A stretch of DNA of 64,000 nt from Mycobacterium lepromatosis (GTDB taxonomy: Bacteria > Actinomycetota > Actinomycetes > Mycobacteriales > Mycobacteriaceae), in NCBI RefSeq assembly GCF_000975265.2, contig NZ_CP083405.1:248001-312000 (forward strand), in the 5' to 3' direction. The translations under genes were made by a program, and so were the position numbers. Below are positions 1-10,634 of the stretch, piece after piece; the stretch's first letter is position 1, and the number at the start of each line of letters is the position of its first letter. Below the pieces are notes generated by a model. The model had not been told where the DNA came from and made no database searches. It worked only from the letters and a program-made list of their open reading frames with translations.

Positions 1-172
1 AACCAGCGGTCGCGAAATGAGCGCACGGCTTCGGCAGTCATGAAGGAGTGAACGGGATGGTGCTGGAGCAACCTAAATGTCCTCGGATCGTGACCATAAC
101 GTTATCTGGACGGTGAGACCGTATCGGCTAACGGATACCGCTGGCAAATCAGGAACAAATTCCACCTGAAAT

Positions 173-188
173 TGTGATTTGTATCACT
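173..188. promoter_or_regulatory. CRP-like palindrome 1 upstream of sucC
   Basis: The bases read TGTGA-N6-TCACT, one mismatch from the mycobacterial CRP consensus TGTGA-N6-TCACA. It lies about 155 bp upstream of the sucC start and 38 bp, centre to centre, from a second such site. It is probably an operator for the cAMP receptor protein; binding is inferred. I recognise nothing in bases 1-172. Confidence 0.55.
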
Positions 189-210
189 GCGTCGTACGAG
201 TAGCGGGTTT

Positions 211-226
211 AGTGACTGATATCACA
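211..226. promoter_or_regulatory. CRP-like palindrome 2 upstream of sucC
   Basis: The bases read AGTGA-N6-TCACA, again one mismatch from the CRP consensus. With the first site it forms a tandem pair in the untranslated region before sucC. The pairing makes a chance match less likely than either site alone. Confidence 0.55.
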
Positions 227-340
227 TCAGTGGTATGCGGTGGCAGCCACGGTTTGGTATGTGACACAGTTTCATCGTGCGAGTTGCCAAATTGGAACCG
301 TCGCCTAAAACCTATTGGCCAATGCGAAGACAGCGAGCCC

Positions 341-1555
341 ATGGACCTTTTTGAATATCAAGCCAAGGAATTGTTCGCCAAGCACAGCGTCCCTGGCGTG
401 CAAGGACAGGTGACTGACAGTGCGGAAGGCGCTAAAACCATCGCCATCGAGATTGGTTGTCCAGTAATGGTGAAAGCGCAGGTAAAAACAGGCGGGCGCG
501 GTAAAGCGGGTGGCGTCAAATACGCTGCAACCCCGGAAGACGCCTATATCCAGGCCAAGAACATTCTTGGCCTGGATATAAAAGGTAATCTTGTCAAGAA
601 ATTGCTAGTGGTCGAAGCTAGCGACATCGCTGAAGAATATTATGTCTCCTTCCTGCTCGACCGGGCCAATCGGACATACCTTGCGATGTGCTCGGTGGAA
701 GGCGGCATGGATATCGAAGAGGTGGCCGCCACCAAGCCTGAGCGGCTGGCCAAGGTCTCGGTGGACGCGGTAAAAGGTGTAGATTTGACCTGCGCGCGTT
801 CTATTGCGCAGCAAGGCCATCTGCCGGCTGAGGTGCTCGATGCGGCCGCGGTCACCATCGCCAAGTTGTGGGAGCTCTTTGTAATCGAAGACGCCACCCT
901 GGTGGAGGTCAATCCGTTGGTGCGCACTCCCTCCCGCGGGGACGGCGGCCCGGGTAAAATTTTGGCGCTGGACGGCAAGGTCACTCTTGACGACAACGCC
1001 CATTTTCGCCAGCCCGGCCATGCCGAATTCGAGGATCGCGCGGACACTGATCTGCTGGCGTGGAAAGCCAAGCAACACAACCTCAACTACGTCAAGCTTG
1101 ATGGTGAGGTGGGGATCATCGGTAACGGCGCGGGTCTGACCATGTCGACCTTCGACGTCGTCGCCTATGCAGGGGAACAGCACGGGGGGGTTAAGCCGGC
1201 CAACTTCCTCGATATCGGTGGCGGCGCTTCCGCCGAGGTGATGGCTGCCGGCCTGGACGTGGTTTTGAGCGACGTGCAGGTCAAGAGCGTGTTCGTCAAC
1301 ATATTCGGCGGGATTACCACGTGTGACACCGTCGCTACCGGAATTGTCAAGGCGTTGGAAATCTTGGGTGATGAGGCCGACAAGCCTTTAGTGGTACGCC
1401 TGGACGGCAATAACTTCGGTGAAGGCCGACGCATTCTAGCCGAGGCCAACCATCCTCTAGTGATGCTGGTCTCAACGATGGACGAGGCCGCTGATAAGGC
1501 CGCCGAGTTGGCCAACTCCCGAAAGGACTTGACTGAAATATGGCGATTTTCCTAA
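341..1555 (+). CDS. sucC: Succinyl-CoA synthetase beta subunit
   Basis: Beta subunit of succinyl-CoA ligase, the TCA-cycle enzyme that interconverts succinyl-CoA and succinate with nucleoside triphosphate synthesis; it acts as a complex with SucD in the cytosol. The start is ATG 341 because the family N-terminus [12 protein letters not shown] begins there; the frame is open upstream to 179 without homology. The N-terminal ATP-grasp part includes [17 protein letters not shown], and the C-terminal ligase part includes the GIIGNGAGL and [10 protein letters not shown] motifs. The product is 404 residues. The last 11 codons read through the AAAGGA that should be the sucD ribosome binding site, so the frame overlaps sucD by 16 bp. 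The expected stop may have been lost (CGA where TGA would be natural). Confidence 0.95.
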   Translation: MDLFEYQAKELFAKHSVPGVQGQVTDSAEGAKTIAIEIGCPVMVKAQVKTGGRGKAGGVKYAATPEDAYIQAKNILGLDIKGNLVKKLLVVEASDIAEEYYVSFLLDRANRTYLAMCSVEGGMDIEEVAATKPERLAKVSVDAVKGVDLTCARSIAQQGHLPAEVLDAAAVTIAKLWELFVIEDATLVEVNPLVRTPSRGDGGPGKILALDGKVTLDDNAHFRQPGHAEFEDRADTDLLAWKAKQHNLNYVKLDGEVGIIGNGAGLTMSTFDVVAYAGEQHGGVKPANFLDIGGGASAEVMAAGLDVVLSDVQVKSVFVNIFGGITTCDTVATGIVKALEILGDEADKPLVVRLDGNNFGEGRRILAEANHPLVMLVSTMDEAADKAAELANSRKDLTEIWRFS

Positions 1556-2442
1556 CCAAAGACAACACGGTCATCGTCCAGGGCATCACTGGCAGTGAGG
1601 GGACCGTTCACACCGCCCGCATGCTCAAGGCAGGAACCCAAATCGTGGGCGGCGTCAACGCCCGCAAAGCGGGAGCCACCGTAACGCATGAGGACAAAGA
1701 CGGCCGGATCATCACGCTGCCGGTGTTCGGCACTGTGGCCGAGTCCATCGAAAAAACCGGCGCCAACGTCTCGATTATCTTTGTGCCAGCTCGGTTTGCC
1801 AAGGACGCCATTATCGAGGCCATCGAAGCCGAAATTCCGCTGCTGGTCATCATCACCGAGGGAATTCCATTGCAGGACAGTGTATATACATGGGCCTACA
1901 ATCTCGACAAAGGTGCTAAGACTCGTATCATCGGCCCCAACTGCCCCGGCATCATTACTCCCGGTCAGTCGTTGGTTGGCATTACCCCAGCTACTATAGC
2001 CGGCGCCGGTCCGATTGGTTTGGTATCCAAGTCGGGCACCTTGACCTACCAGATGATGTTCGAACTCAACGATTTCGGCTTCTCGACCGCGATCGGTATC
2101 GGTGGTGACCCGGTGATTGGTACCACGTACATCGATGTCATCGAAGCCTTCGAAAAGGATCCCGATACTAAAATCATCGTCATGATCGGCGAGATCGGTG
2201 GGGATGCCGAAGAGCGTGCGGCCGACTACATCAAAGCCAACGTGTCCAAGCCTGTTGTCGGATATATCGCGGGATTCACTGCGCCGGAAGGTAAGACGAT
2301 GGGCCATGCCGGTGCCATCGTGTCCGGATCGTCGGGCACTGCAGCTGCCAAGAAGAACGCTTTAGAGGCAGCGGGCGTCAAGGTAGGTAAGACCCCGTCG
2401 AAGACGGCTGTGCTGGTCCGCGAGATTCTGCGCACCCTGTAA
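1540..2442 (+). CDS. sucD: Succinyl-CoA synthetase alpha subunit
   Basis: Alpha subunit of succinyl-CoA ligase, carrying the CoA site and the phosphorylated histidine; partner of the upstream sucC product. The product is 300 residues, normal for the family. The Rossmann CoA-binding start is [10 protein letters not shown] (residues 14-23), [11 protein letters not shown] is seen near residue 132, and the active-site histidine lies in [11 protein letters not shown] near residue 253. AAAGGA lies 12 bp before the ATG. The gene is co-transcribed with sucC by overlap. A remnant on the opposite strand follows immediately. Confidence 0.95.
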   Translation: MAIFLTKDNTVIVQGITGSEGTVHTARMLKAGTQIVGGVNARKAGATVTHEDKDGRIITLPVFGTVAESIEKTGANVSIIFVPARFAKDAIIEAIEAEIPLLVIITEGIPLQDSVYTWAYNLDKGAKTRIIGPNCPGIITPGQSLVGITPATIAGAGPIGLVSKSGTLTYQMMFELNDFGFSTAIGIGGDPVIGTTYIDVIEAFEKDPDTKIIVMIGEIGGDAEERAADYIKANVSKPVVGYIAGFTAPEGKTMGHAGAIVSGSSGTAAAKKNALEAAGVKVGKTPSKTAVLVREILRTL

Positions 2443-2469
2443 TGGGCTGGCGCAGACCTCTCCCGTCGC

Positions 2470-3170
2470 TACACTGCAGCGGTCAGTTGGTCGGCTAGTC
2501 GCTCGATGTAAACGATGACCTTATCCTCGGAGCGATCCGGCATGCTGAACAGCACCCCAGTCACCCCGAGCTCGGCGGTCCACTCACGCCATCTTCCCGG
2601 GCATCGGCTTGATGTCCAGGGTCACAATCTGTAGAGAACCGGCGTGGCAAGTGGCCGCCTAGGTGTCCTCCAGTAGCTTTACCGGCTCGTCGATGTCGTA
2701 GTCACGCGGAGTCGTGATCCAGCTGTCGACGGCGCGGGCAATCCACGTGAAGTTCTTCTCCGATGTTCGCGCCGTTCACTAGCACCGGAGTGTAAGGCTG
2801 CGCCGGCTTGATCCAGACCCAGCTAGACCCGAACCTGACGAACTCGCCGTCAAGACGGCTTCATTCTTTTGTCCATAATGCCCACATTGCTTCGAGGTAT
2901 TCGTGCACCACGGTGCGGCGCCGCCCGGATGGCACGCCGTGATCGGTGAGCTCGTCTGTCTTCCAGCCGAACTCGACGACGAAGTTCACTTGTTCGCCAG
3001 ACAAATTGCCCAGGTTGGTAATGTTTTCCGCCAGCGTGATTGGGTCATGTTAGACGAGCAGCCCCGCCGCCGTGGACAGCCGCAGTCAGCCGACGTAACC
3101 GCGCATGTCGCTCCCCAACTCACCTATGGGTCACCGGTGCGCATATAGCGGTCGTTGGACAGTTATGCAT
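2470..3170 (-). pseudogene. Luciferase-like (LLM) oxidoreductase remnant
   Basis: The minus strand holds scattered reading-frame fragments. The last is KVIVYIERLADQLTAAV before a stop near 2475, and an upstream fragment is VWIKPAQPYTPVLVNGANIGEE. They resemble the C-terminal half of the F420/FMN-dependent luciferase-like enzyme that follows sucD in M. tuberculosis (Rv0953c as I recall). Frames change several times and stops interrupt each, so no product is possible. The plus-strand 81-codon frame here is a shadow. Homology is by eye. Confidence 0.6.
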
Positions 3171-3241
3171 CATCCGTAACCCGGTGGTGGGGCCTCGGTG
3201 ACATTGGTATTTGGGTTATTAGGGGTGTGTTAGGGCGAGTA

Positions 3242-3274
3242 AAGCGTGCGGAAGCCGTGGCTTTCCGCACGCTT
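3242..3274. terminator. Long near-perfect hairpin
   Basis: Arms 3242-3256 and 3259-3274 pair over about 15 bp with one bulged A and a two-base loop (AAGCGTGCGGAAGCC against GGCTTTCCGCACGCTT). There is no T-run after it on either strand. It sits between the dead oxidoreductase and the antigen gene and could be a terminator or an RNA structure. The rest of 3171-3593 shows no gene; an AGGAGG at 3584-3589 serves the next start. Confidence 0.5.
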
Positions 3275-3593
3275 AGCTGCTGCCGCGGGGGGTGATGCCG
3301 CGGTCACTGGTGTAAAGGCAAGCCCGTAGCCCCTACCAAGAACTACTAGTAGCGTGTTCCACGTACGACGGGGCCAGGGTAGTGGTCGACGATTTCGTTG
3401 GCCACCGGTGGTAGGCGAACTGACACGCAGGTCATCCCGGCGCGGTCGCCCTAACGTGCGCTAGCGTTGGTGATCGAATACGCCGCAACGTAAGCGCTGC
3501 CAATTTGGGCGTTTATCCAACGGTGCGCGTGGAAGCACAGCGTTGCACTGCAGCAGTGACGCCGTGACGACACTGGAAATAACAGGAGGAATC

Positions 3594-4487
3594 ATGACCT
3601 ACTTGCCCGGTAGTCCCGGATATCCATTCGCGCAGCCCGCCGGGTCATACCCAGCCGCGACACCCTCTTTTGCCAAAAGCGATGTAGGTGAGAGCCAGCT
3701 TTACCAATATTTGACGATCGCGGTGGCGGTACTCGGGTTGGCAGTGTACCTTGGAAATTTTGGCCCGACATTTACATCGAGCGCCGACATTGGCCCAGGC
3801 TCCGGTGAACTTGCCAGTGACGCCGGCCCTGCGGTCGTCGTTGCGCTGCTGGCCGCCCTGCTTGCCGGGTTGGCTCTGCTGCCCAAGGCGAAGAGCAGTG
3901 CCGGAGTAGTCGGGGCGATCGCGGTTCTGGGTGCGTTGTTGACGATCTCGGAGATGATCAAAATGCCCACCGGCTTCTCGATCGGTTGGGCGATGTGGTT
4001 CATTCTGGCTTGCAGCGTGCTCCAAGCGATTGCCGCCGTCGTCGCGCTTCTGCTGGAGGCAGGAATTATAACTGCGCCGGCACCGCGGCTGAGTTACGAT
4101 CCTTACCTACAATACGGACAGTACGGGGCTCAGGCGTATTACGGGCCACCGAGTGGACAGCTGCAGGTCGGACTGCACGCGCACAGCCCGCAGCAGTCGC
4201 CTGCCGGGTACGGATTGCAGTACAGCAGTTATACTTCAAGCCAGACTCAGACCCAGGCAGGGATGCCGACTACGGGCGGATTTAGCGCGCAGCACTCGGA
4301 GCAGCAAGAACCATCCACCCCACCCACCGGCTTCTCAAGTTTTAGCCCGCCACCATCGGTCGGCGCAGGCGCCGGGTCGCAGGCTGGGTCGGCTCCGGTT
4401 AGTTATTCCAATCCCACCGATAGTCAGCAGTCCTACGGCCAGGGTCGGGAGTCGACATCGTCATCATCGGGGTCAGCGCCGGTTTAA
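3594..4487 (+). CDS. 34-kDa antigen-like membrane protein (Rv0954 homologue)
   Basis: Membrane protein of unknown biochemical role, homologous to the mycobacterial 34-kDa antigenic protein. ATG 3594 was chosen because AGGAGG at 3584-3589 sits correctly before it; the frame is open 51 bp further up. The 297-residue product has a short Pro/Ala/Tyr-rich head, four hydrophobic segments at about 35-55, 75-100, 105-125 and 130-155, then a long low-complexity tail rich in Gln, Ser, Tyr, Pro and Gly (about 165-297). The tail has repeated QYGQYG and [13 protein letters not shown] elements. The following membrane-protein gene is on the same strand 48 bp downstream. Confidence 0.85.
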   Translation: MTYLPGSPGYPFAQPAGSYPAATPSFAKSDVGESQLYQYLTIAVAVLGLAVYLGNFGPTFTSSADIGPGSGELASDAGPAVVVALLAALLAGLALLPKAKSSAGVVGAIAVLGALLTISEMIKMPTGFSIGWAMWFILACSVLQAIAAVVALLLEAGIITAPAPRLSYDPYLQYGQYGAQAYYGPPSGQLQVGLHAHSPQQSPAGYGLQYSSYTSSQTQTQAGMPTTGGFSAQHSEQQEPSTPPTGFSSFSPPPSVGAGAGSQAGSAPVSYSNPTDSQQSYGQGRESTSSSSGSAPV

Positions 4488-4535
4488 CCGGGCGCTTTCG
4501 CGCCTAGCTGGGCAAATGCGCTAGGAATCACACGG

Positions 4536-5813
4536 GTGGAGGAGGACAATCGGGCCACGGGTGTTCGCCAGGCGTGTGACCTGCTAAAGGTCGCATTCGG
4601 TCCGGCAGTGGTAGCATTGGTCATAATCGCTGCGGTCACCTTGCTCCAGCTGTTGATCGCCAACAGCGATATGACCGGTGCGTTGGGCGCCATCGCCAGT
4701 ATGTGGCTCGGCGTGCATCAGGTGCCGACCTCAATCGGCGGTCGCGAACTGAGCATAATGCCGCTGCTACCGGTCCTGTTGATGGTGTGGGCTACCGCCC
4801 ATAGCACTTCGGAAGCCACCTCTGCGTACTCGTCGTGGCTCGTTGTCCGCAGGATTGTTGCGTCCGCGTTGGGTGGGCCCTTACTGATAGCAGCGATCTC
4901 GCTGGCGGTTATTCATGACGCCTCGTCGGTGCTGACCGAGCTGCAGACGCCCAAGGCCTTGCGCGCGTTCACTGGCGTGCTGGTGGTGCATGCCATCGGT
5001 GCGGCGATCGGGGTGAATTCGCAGATGGGTCGACGGGTTCTGACGGCATCGCGGCTGCCGGATTGGGTGGGTGATTCAGTGCACGCCGCGACAGCCGGGG
5101 TGCTGGCGTTGCTTGGGCTTTCCGGTCTGGTGACGGCGGGATCGCTAGTTGTGCACTGGGCGACAATGCAAGAGCTTTACGGCATCACCGATTCGATATT
5201 TGGCCAGTTCAGCTTGACAGTGCTGTCGGTACTGTATGCACCCAACGTGATTGTGGGCACTTCAGCGGTCGCGGTCGGTTCCAGCGCCCATCTTGGTTTT
5301 GCGACGTTTAGTTCGTTCACTGTTTTTGGCGGAGATATCCCGGCATTGCCAGTATTAGCCGCGGCTCCCACACCGCCGCTCGCGCCAGTTTGGGTCGCCT
5401 GGCTGATCGTTGGCGCGACATCTGGGGTTGCGGTCGGGCAGCAATGCGGGAGACATCCGCTGCCTCTTTTTGCCTCGATGGCTAAGCTGCTGGTTGCGGC
5501 GGTGGCCGGGGCACTGATGATGGCATTGCTTGGGTATGCCGGGAGCGGCCGGCTGGGCAATTTCGGCAATATCGACGTGAATCAGGGTTCCCTGGTGGTC
5601 GGGGTTTTCTTCTGGTTCTCGATCGTTGGTTGGGTAACGGTGGTGTTGACCTGCGGGATCAAGCGTTTTCCCAGAACACCCAAACCACCACCGGGCCTGT
5701 CTGCCGAAGAGCAAATCGATGCAGCGCCGGGAGACCACGAGGCGTACTTTACCGTCGATCTCTATGAAGAGGACGAAACACCCCACGCTAAGCCCGGCGA
5801 GGCATCGGATTAG
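4536..5813 (+). CDS. Multi-pass membrane protein, DUF6350-like (Rv0955 homologue)
   Basis: Integral membrane protein of unknown function conserved in mycobacteria just before purN. The start is GTG 4536, the first in the frame; the product would be 425 residues, somewhat shorter than I recall for the Mtb homologue. I see about nine to ten hydrophobic segments between residues 25 and 385, starting with [15 protein letters not shown], and an acidic hydrophilic tail ([21 protein letters not shown]). No catalytic motif is visible. The position between the 34-kDa antigen gene and purN matches Mtb order. Confidence 0.8.
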   Translation: MEEDNRATGVRQACDLLKVAFGPAVVALVIIAAVTLLQLLIANSDMTGALGAIASMWLGVHQVPTSIGGRELSIMPLLPVLLMVWATAHSTSEATSAYSSWLVVRRIVASALGGPLLIAAISLAVIHDASSVLTELQTPKALRAFTGVLVVHAIGAAIGVNSQMGRRVLTASRLPDWVGDSVHAATAGVLALLGLSGLVTAGSLVVHWATMQELYGITDSIFGQFSLTVLSVLYAPNVIVGTSAVAVGSSAHLGFATFSSFTVFGGDIPALPVLAAAPTPPLAPVWVAWLIVGATSGVAVGQQCGRHPLPLFASMAKLLVAAVAGALMMALLGYAGSGRLGNFGNIDVNQGSLVVGVFFWFSIVGWVTVVLTCGIKRFPRTPKPPPGLSAEEQIDAAPGDHEAYFTVDLYEEDETPHAKPGEASD

Positions 5814-5842
5814 CCGCATCTTCGCCAGACTACGCTCACAGT

Positions 5843-6490
5843 GTGCAGGAACCGCTCTGTATTCCCCCCAGTGCACCAGCGCGGGTGGTGGTGTTGGCAT
5901 CGGGAACTGGTTCGCTCCTGGGTTCATTGATCGACGCAGCTGTTGGCGATTACCCAGCGCAGGTGGTGGCCGTCGGTGTCGATCGTGACTGCGGGGCGAC
6001 AGAGATCGCCAAGGCGGCATCAGTGCCGACCTTTATCGTCCGACTCACTGACCCACCCGGGCGTGATGCCTGGGACGTCCAGATAACCGAAGCCGTCACG
6101 GCGCACAAGCCCGATCTGGTCGTCCTGGCAGGATTTATGAGAATACTTGGGCCACAGTTTCTTTCACGATTCTTTGGCCGTATCGTCAATACCCATCCGG
6201 CGCTGCTGCCGGCATTTCCGGGTACGCATGGCGTGGCTGACGCATTGGCCTACGGTGTGAAGGTCGCAGGCGCTACGGTGCACCTAGTGGATGCCGGCAT
6301 TGACACCGGGCCTATATTAGCGCAGCAATCCGTTCCGGTGCTCGACAGTGATGACACCGGGGCTTTGCATGAACGCATCAAGGTCATTGAACGACAGCTG
6401 TTGGTCGACGTGGTGGGCGTAATCGCGACCAGTGGCGTGACCTTGGTCGGGAGAAAAGCGACGATCGGACGAAAGGCGATCATAGGATGA
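5843..6490 (+). CDS. purN: Phosphoribosylglycinamide formyltransferase 1
   Basis: Transfers a formyl group from 10-formyl-THF to GAR, third step of de novo purine synthesis. It is 215 residues from GTG 5843. The N-terminus has the phosphate-binding [12 protein letters not shown]; the formyl-transfer centre is in [16 protein letters not shown] (catalytic Asn and His), and the conserved Asp is in [12 protein letters not shown]. The last four bases overlap the start of purH (ATGA), so translation is likely coupled. The tail repeats [14 protein letters not shown], an unusual small duplication after the family's normal end. Confidence 0.93.
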   Translation: MQEPLCIPPSAPARVVVLASGTGSLLGSLIDAAVGDYPAQVVAVGVDRDCGATEIAKAASVPTFIVRLTDPPGRDAWDVQITEAVTAHKPDLVVLAGFMRILGPQFLSRFFGRIVNTHPALLPAFPGTHGVADALAYGVKVAGATVHLVDAGIDTGPILAQQSVPVLDSDDTGALHERIKVIERQLLVDVVGVIATSGVTLVGRKATIGRKAIIG

Positions 6491-8070
6491 GCAGTGACGA
6501 CGAGCGGGACATGGCAAGAAGACCGATTCGCCGCGCGTTGATCAGTGTGTACGACAAGACCGGCCTGATTGAACTTGCCCAGGGTTTGAGTGCGGCGGGT
6601 GTCGACATCGTCTCGACCGGATCGACGGGGAAGGCCATTGCCGGTAAAGGGATTGCGGTGACACCTGTGGAGGAACTGACCGGGTTCCCCGAGGTACTTG
6701 ACGGCCGGGTCAAGACATTGCACCCTCGGGTCCATGCCGGCCTGCTGGCCGACTTGCGTAAACCCGAGCATGCCTCGGAGCTTGAGCAACTCGGAATCGA
6801 GGCGTTCGAACTAGTTGTCGTCAACTTGTATCCGTTCAGCCAAACGGTCGAATCCGGTGCGACTGTAGACGAATGTGTCGAACAGATCGATACTGGCGGA
6901 CCTTCGATAGTGCGAGCGGCCGCAAAGAACTATCCCAGCGTGGCGGTGGTCACCGACCCACTTGGGTACGTTGGCGTGCTTGCCGCAGTGCGGGGCGGCG
7001 GATTCACCCTTGCCGAGCGTAAAAGGCTGGCGTCGATGGCATTTCAGCACATCGTGGAGTACGACATCGCCGTCGCTAGTTGGATGCAGTCGACGCTAGC
7101 ACCCGAGCAGCCACCAACGGCGTTTCCGCAGTGGTTTAGCCGCAGCTGGCGTCGCTCGGCAATGCTGCGCTACGGCGAAAACCCGCACCAGCAGGCGGCT
7201 CTGTACAGCGACCCCAGTGCCTGTCCTGGCTTGGCTCAGGCCAAGCAGCTGCACGGGAAAAACATGTCCTACAACAACTTCACTGACGCAGACACGGCCT
7301 GGCGTGCTGCCTTCGACCACGAGCAGTCGTGCGTAGCAATCATCAAGCACGCCAACCCGTGCGGGATTGCAATCTCGTCGATTTCGGTCGCCGACGCACA
7401 TCGCAAGGCTCACGAATGCGACCCGTTGAGTGCCTACGGCGGAGTTATCGCCGTCAACACCGAGGTCAGCCTTGAGATGGCAGAGTACGTGAGCACCATC
7501 TTCACCGAGGTGATCGTTGCGCCCTCCTACGCGCCAGGCGCCGTCGACGTGCTGACCTGCAAAAAAAACGTCCGGGTCTTGGTGGCCTCCGCACCGCTAC
7601 GCGGTGGTAGCGAGCTACGGCCGGTCAGTGGAGGACTGTTGATCCAGCAACCCGATCAGCTTGACACAGCAGGTGACAACCCAGCGAACTGGACCTTGGT
7701 TACCGGATCACCGGCCGGCCCGGCGACGTTGACGGACTTGGTCTTTGCGTGGCGTGCCTGCCGCGCGGTGAAGTCGAACGCAATTGTGATCGCCGCCAAC
7801 GGCGCCACCATCGGTGTTGGCATGGGTCAGGTTAACCGAGTCGACGCCGCTCGCCTTGCCGTTCAGCGTGGCGGCGACCGGGTCCGTGGCGCAGTGGTGG
7901 CCTCCGATGCGTTCTTTCCCTTTGCTGACGGACTTCAGGCACTGGCCGCGGCCGGAGTCACGGCGATAGTGCACCCCGGGGGTTCCGTGCGTGACGCGGA
8001 GGTAACCGCAGCTGCAGCCAAAGCCGGGGTTACTTTGTATCTCACCGGAGTTCGCCACTTTGTGCACTAG
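6487..8070 (+). CDS. purH: AICAR formyltransferase / IMP cyclohydrolase
   Basis: Bifunctional enzyme of the last two purine-synthesis steps, making IMP from AICAR and 10-formyl-THF. The 527-residue product has an N-terminal MGS-like cyclohydrolase domain (about 12-145, with [10 protein letters not shown] and [13 protein letters not shown]) and a C-terminal AICAR transformylase domain. The latter has the Lys-His pair in [11 protein letters not shown], the [25 protein letters not shown] stretch and the final TGVRHF. Its ATG overlaps the purN stop. The gene appears fully intact. Everything downstream for 4 kb is decayed. Confidence 0.96.
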   Translation: MSSDDERDMARRPIRRALISVYDKTGLIELAQGLSAAGVDIVSTGSTGKAIAGKGIAVTPVEELTGFPEVLDGRVKTLHPRVHAGLLADLRKPEHASELEQLGIEAFELVVVNLYPFSQTVESGATVDECVEQIDTGGPSIVRAAAKNYPSVAVVTDPLGYVGVLAAVRGGGFTLAERKRLASMAFQHIVEYDIAVASWMQSTLAPEQPPTAFPQWFSRSWRRSAMLRYGENPHQQAALYSDPSACPGLAQAKQLHGKNMSYNNFTDADTAWRAAFDHEQSCVAIIKHANPCGIAISSISVADAHRKAHECDPLSAYGGVIAVNTEVSLEMAEYVSTIFTEVIVAPSYAPGAVDVLTCKKNVRVLVASAPLRGGSELRPVSGGLLIQQPDQLDTAGDNPANWTLVTGSPAGPATLTDLVFAWRACRAVKSNAIVIAANGATIGVGMGQVNRVDAARLAVQRGGDRVRGAVVASDAFFPFADGLQALAAAGVTAIVHPGGSVRDAEVTAAAAKAGVTLYLTGVRHFVH

Positions 8071-8750
8071 GCCGTGCGCGTCAATGTGAGTCAAACCCGG
8101 GGCTGGCGCAGTACCCGGGTCAGGTCAGGTATATGCAGTAGCGCTTGACTCGATCATATGCTGTGACATATGCACGAAACACTCACATGACCATATATGT
8201 TTATGTTTTCGGATGCCACTAAAATCTGCTGTTGAGTACCACTTATGGAACGGGCACCAGTCGTGAGTGACAACATGGGCCGCTAGCTACGGCTTTCGGA
8301 CACATTACGACTGCCCAATGTGACGGTAATACCCGATGCCGATCGGTATTAAGACTGCCCCTGTAGAACATTAGGTGCAGTACGCGATAATACTCGCATC
8401 AACTTCATGGTGCCGGGTTCCTCGATATGCAGACGAGATCTTGTTCTGGTTGCGCAGCCACGCATCGAGCATAACGCAATCTTACTTCACCCATAGCAAC
8501 CTAAAAACACTGCCAGTGCTGCATGTGTTGGCAACCGCTACACTCTTTTAGAACCTGCGGTAGGTTCGTAGTTCGGCGCAAACTCTACGTAAAGCAGCAG
8601 GCCATGATGAAACTCACCGGCCGCTAGTCGGCGCTTTGATGGCGGCTAGGGATAAGTAATGAATAGTATGAGCGTTGTTTTGGTGAATCTAGACGATGCC
8701 GCACAACTGTAAACGGGTGCTGGCACGGAGAAATTTCTAGGATACATTGT
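8071..8750. other. Non-coding stretch after purH
   Basis: No convincing gene is seen. Frames are short, GC is lower than in the flanking genes, and I could not match any fragment. There is an AT-rich zone with two near repeats of CATATG at 8150-8210. Confidence 0.5.
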
Positions 8751-8759
8751 GTTATTTCC

Positions 8760-9568
8760 CACCATTTGGTGGATACTCGGTGCTCCGGTCCGGTGACCAC
8801 AGGCCTTCTACTTATGCATCCCTTCCTGGGGCCAATCCTGCTCGCAGCTACCTCAGGTTCTGAAGTCCGTTCCGCGGCGCCGGGCATTTTTGGACGTCTG
8901 GTTATAGTGGAGCGTGCTTCTGGATCGGAGTGATTGCCACTCTGGTCGTGATGTATTCGCAGTAATGGATCATTCGAAAGCCGGATCGCTAGCAGTTCCA
9001 GCATCGACCATGGTGGTAGGCACGGCGGGATGCGGGTTGACTATGATGGGTACAATATCTCACTGTTCGATCCATTTCGGATCTGGTCAGCGAGGTTGTC
9101 GCGGCGATGACAAAAATCGAGCATAGTCCAAATCGGAATGCTGGTCGCAATTTATGCGCATTATTAACTTGGTCGGCCCGACAACCGCGTTCGCCGTGTT
9201 GACTGCACTGGCCATCTTGGGGGCGTTAGCGTAAACAAATGCACCGATATCGAGGGTGTTGGCTACCGCACGTGCACTGCATGATCTACTGTTATCGTCT
9301 CCTCTCCCCTACTGCCGACTTTGGCATCGGTGTCTCAGCGGGTCTAGTCTTTGCCAGCAACATCGGTGCCAAAAACCGGTACGAATGCACTGTGATCGGC
9401 GAAGCGGTCAACAAGGCCGCACGGCTAACCGACTTTGCTAAGGCCTCGGACCGGAGAACTCTGTGTTTGTCACCGGCCATCGACCGCTCCGAGCCGGCTG
9501 AGCGTGAGCACTGGGTCGGATACTATTCCAGTGTATTGCGTGGCTGCTCCACGTTTGGGCTCCGATAA
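8760..9568 (+). pseudogene. Class III adenylate cyclase remnant (Rv1318c-1320c type)
   Basis: The 3' end is clear. From 9250 to 9520 two frames together read VLATARALHDLLLS, then ADFGIGVSAGLVFASNIGAKNRY, then CTVIGEAVNKAARLTDFAKAS. This is the end of a cyclase catalytic domain including the Asn-Arg transition-state motif (VNKAAR). Upstream, a fragment near 9080-9125 reads ISDLVSEVVAAMTKIEH, like the HAMP linker of membrane cyclases. The metal-binding Asp motifs are missing and several stops interrupt it. It is close in sequence to the intact cyclase at 44497-46092. The identification is by eye and the 5' limit is approximate. Confidence 0.65.
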
Positions 9569-9569
9569 G

Positions 9570-10634
9570 CACTAGCGGGGCAGTGCGGAGAATATGCAAT
9601 GTAACATTGCGTGACTGACTGGTGCTTGAATAAAGCTAGCCTCTATTGCGTGTCGGGAATTAACGGGGTCGAGGACTATCCGAGCACGTGGTGCACCCCG
9701 CTCATAGGATCGTTCGGGGTTCCCGCTGAGAAGTTGGCCGACAAGGGAAACAACTGCGCAGCGCGATGTGACTCCGTGGTTGGCGGGGTTGATCGCAGTT
9801 CAGCTGGGATCTCTCTTGTGCCGCAATGGCTTGGATATGGCGTCAGTGGGTGGCCAGCCGTAGCTGAAAGCCGAAACTTCCGTCGGCCCCAAAAACAACA
9901 ACACATAACACTGTCGTTCTTTCTGTCAGGAAGCCTTATTCGAGGAGGTGCTCGTGCAAAAATTAGCTAAATGCATTGTTAATTGTTTTTGGGCTTTCTA
10001 TGGGTGACCGTGTTGTAGTTATCTGCGGTGGTCACCTCTGAATATTAAATGGCGCTTTTATTTAATTTTTGAGATCATGGACGGAGTTCTTTTACTGTTC
10101 TGGAGGCTGCAAACCGCTTGGGAGAAAAATCTCTTATCATCCATTTTGGTGACTTTCCGCATTAACTGGGCATGTGCTATGAACACTTCTCCTGTCGCCG
10201 GGTTATGGAGCTGCTGAAAAAGCTCTACTGCTAGGATATCCTGTCGATACTGCTGCAAAGCCGCCACGTTGTGGTGGCTGATAAAACGAGCACGGGGGTG
10301 GACTACCGCCCCGCGGTTGTGTGCTACGGTCCCAACAAGCAGGACATGTACGCCGATTCGGCACGCGGTCCCGTTAACAGTGCTCGCACTGCCACGGTTC
10401 CCCGAACATCGTTCGGCCATCTAACAGGGATCTCTGGTTGCAGCTATTCCAAGCAACGTCATCCGGCTTGGCACCACGGTTCCGGGACATCACCAGTGCT
10501 CAAGGTGTGAGCTGGCTGACTGAATACTGACCCAGCTCAACGTCAATACCGGTCAACAAGCAGTACTTGGCGTCGTCCTGGCACGCGTGGAAGCTCTCGA
10601 CCGTTAAGGTTAAGTGACCAAGAGGGAGATCATA
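9570..10634. other. Gene-poor stretch between cyclase and fadE remnants
   Basis: Frames up to 120 codons exist on both strands (for example 9611-9970 plus and 10058-10420 minus) but none shows a recognisable domain, a good ribosome site or mycobacterial third-position GC bias. By position it may hold accA/accD-type remnants that accompany fadE and echA in relatives; I cannot show this. Confidence 0.4.

Noticed and set aside
179..340. Upstream extension of the sucC frame
   Set aside because: No homology before MDLFEYQ, and it would cover both CRP-like sites.
605..1183. Long minus-strand frame opposite sucC
   Set aside because: Shadow of sucC caused by high GC; no domain or ribosome site.
9611..9970. 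119-codon plus frame
   Set aside because: Low coding character, no family resemblance, surrounded by decayed DNA.
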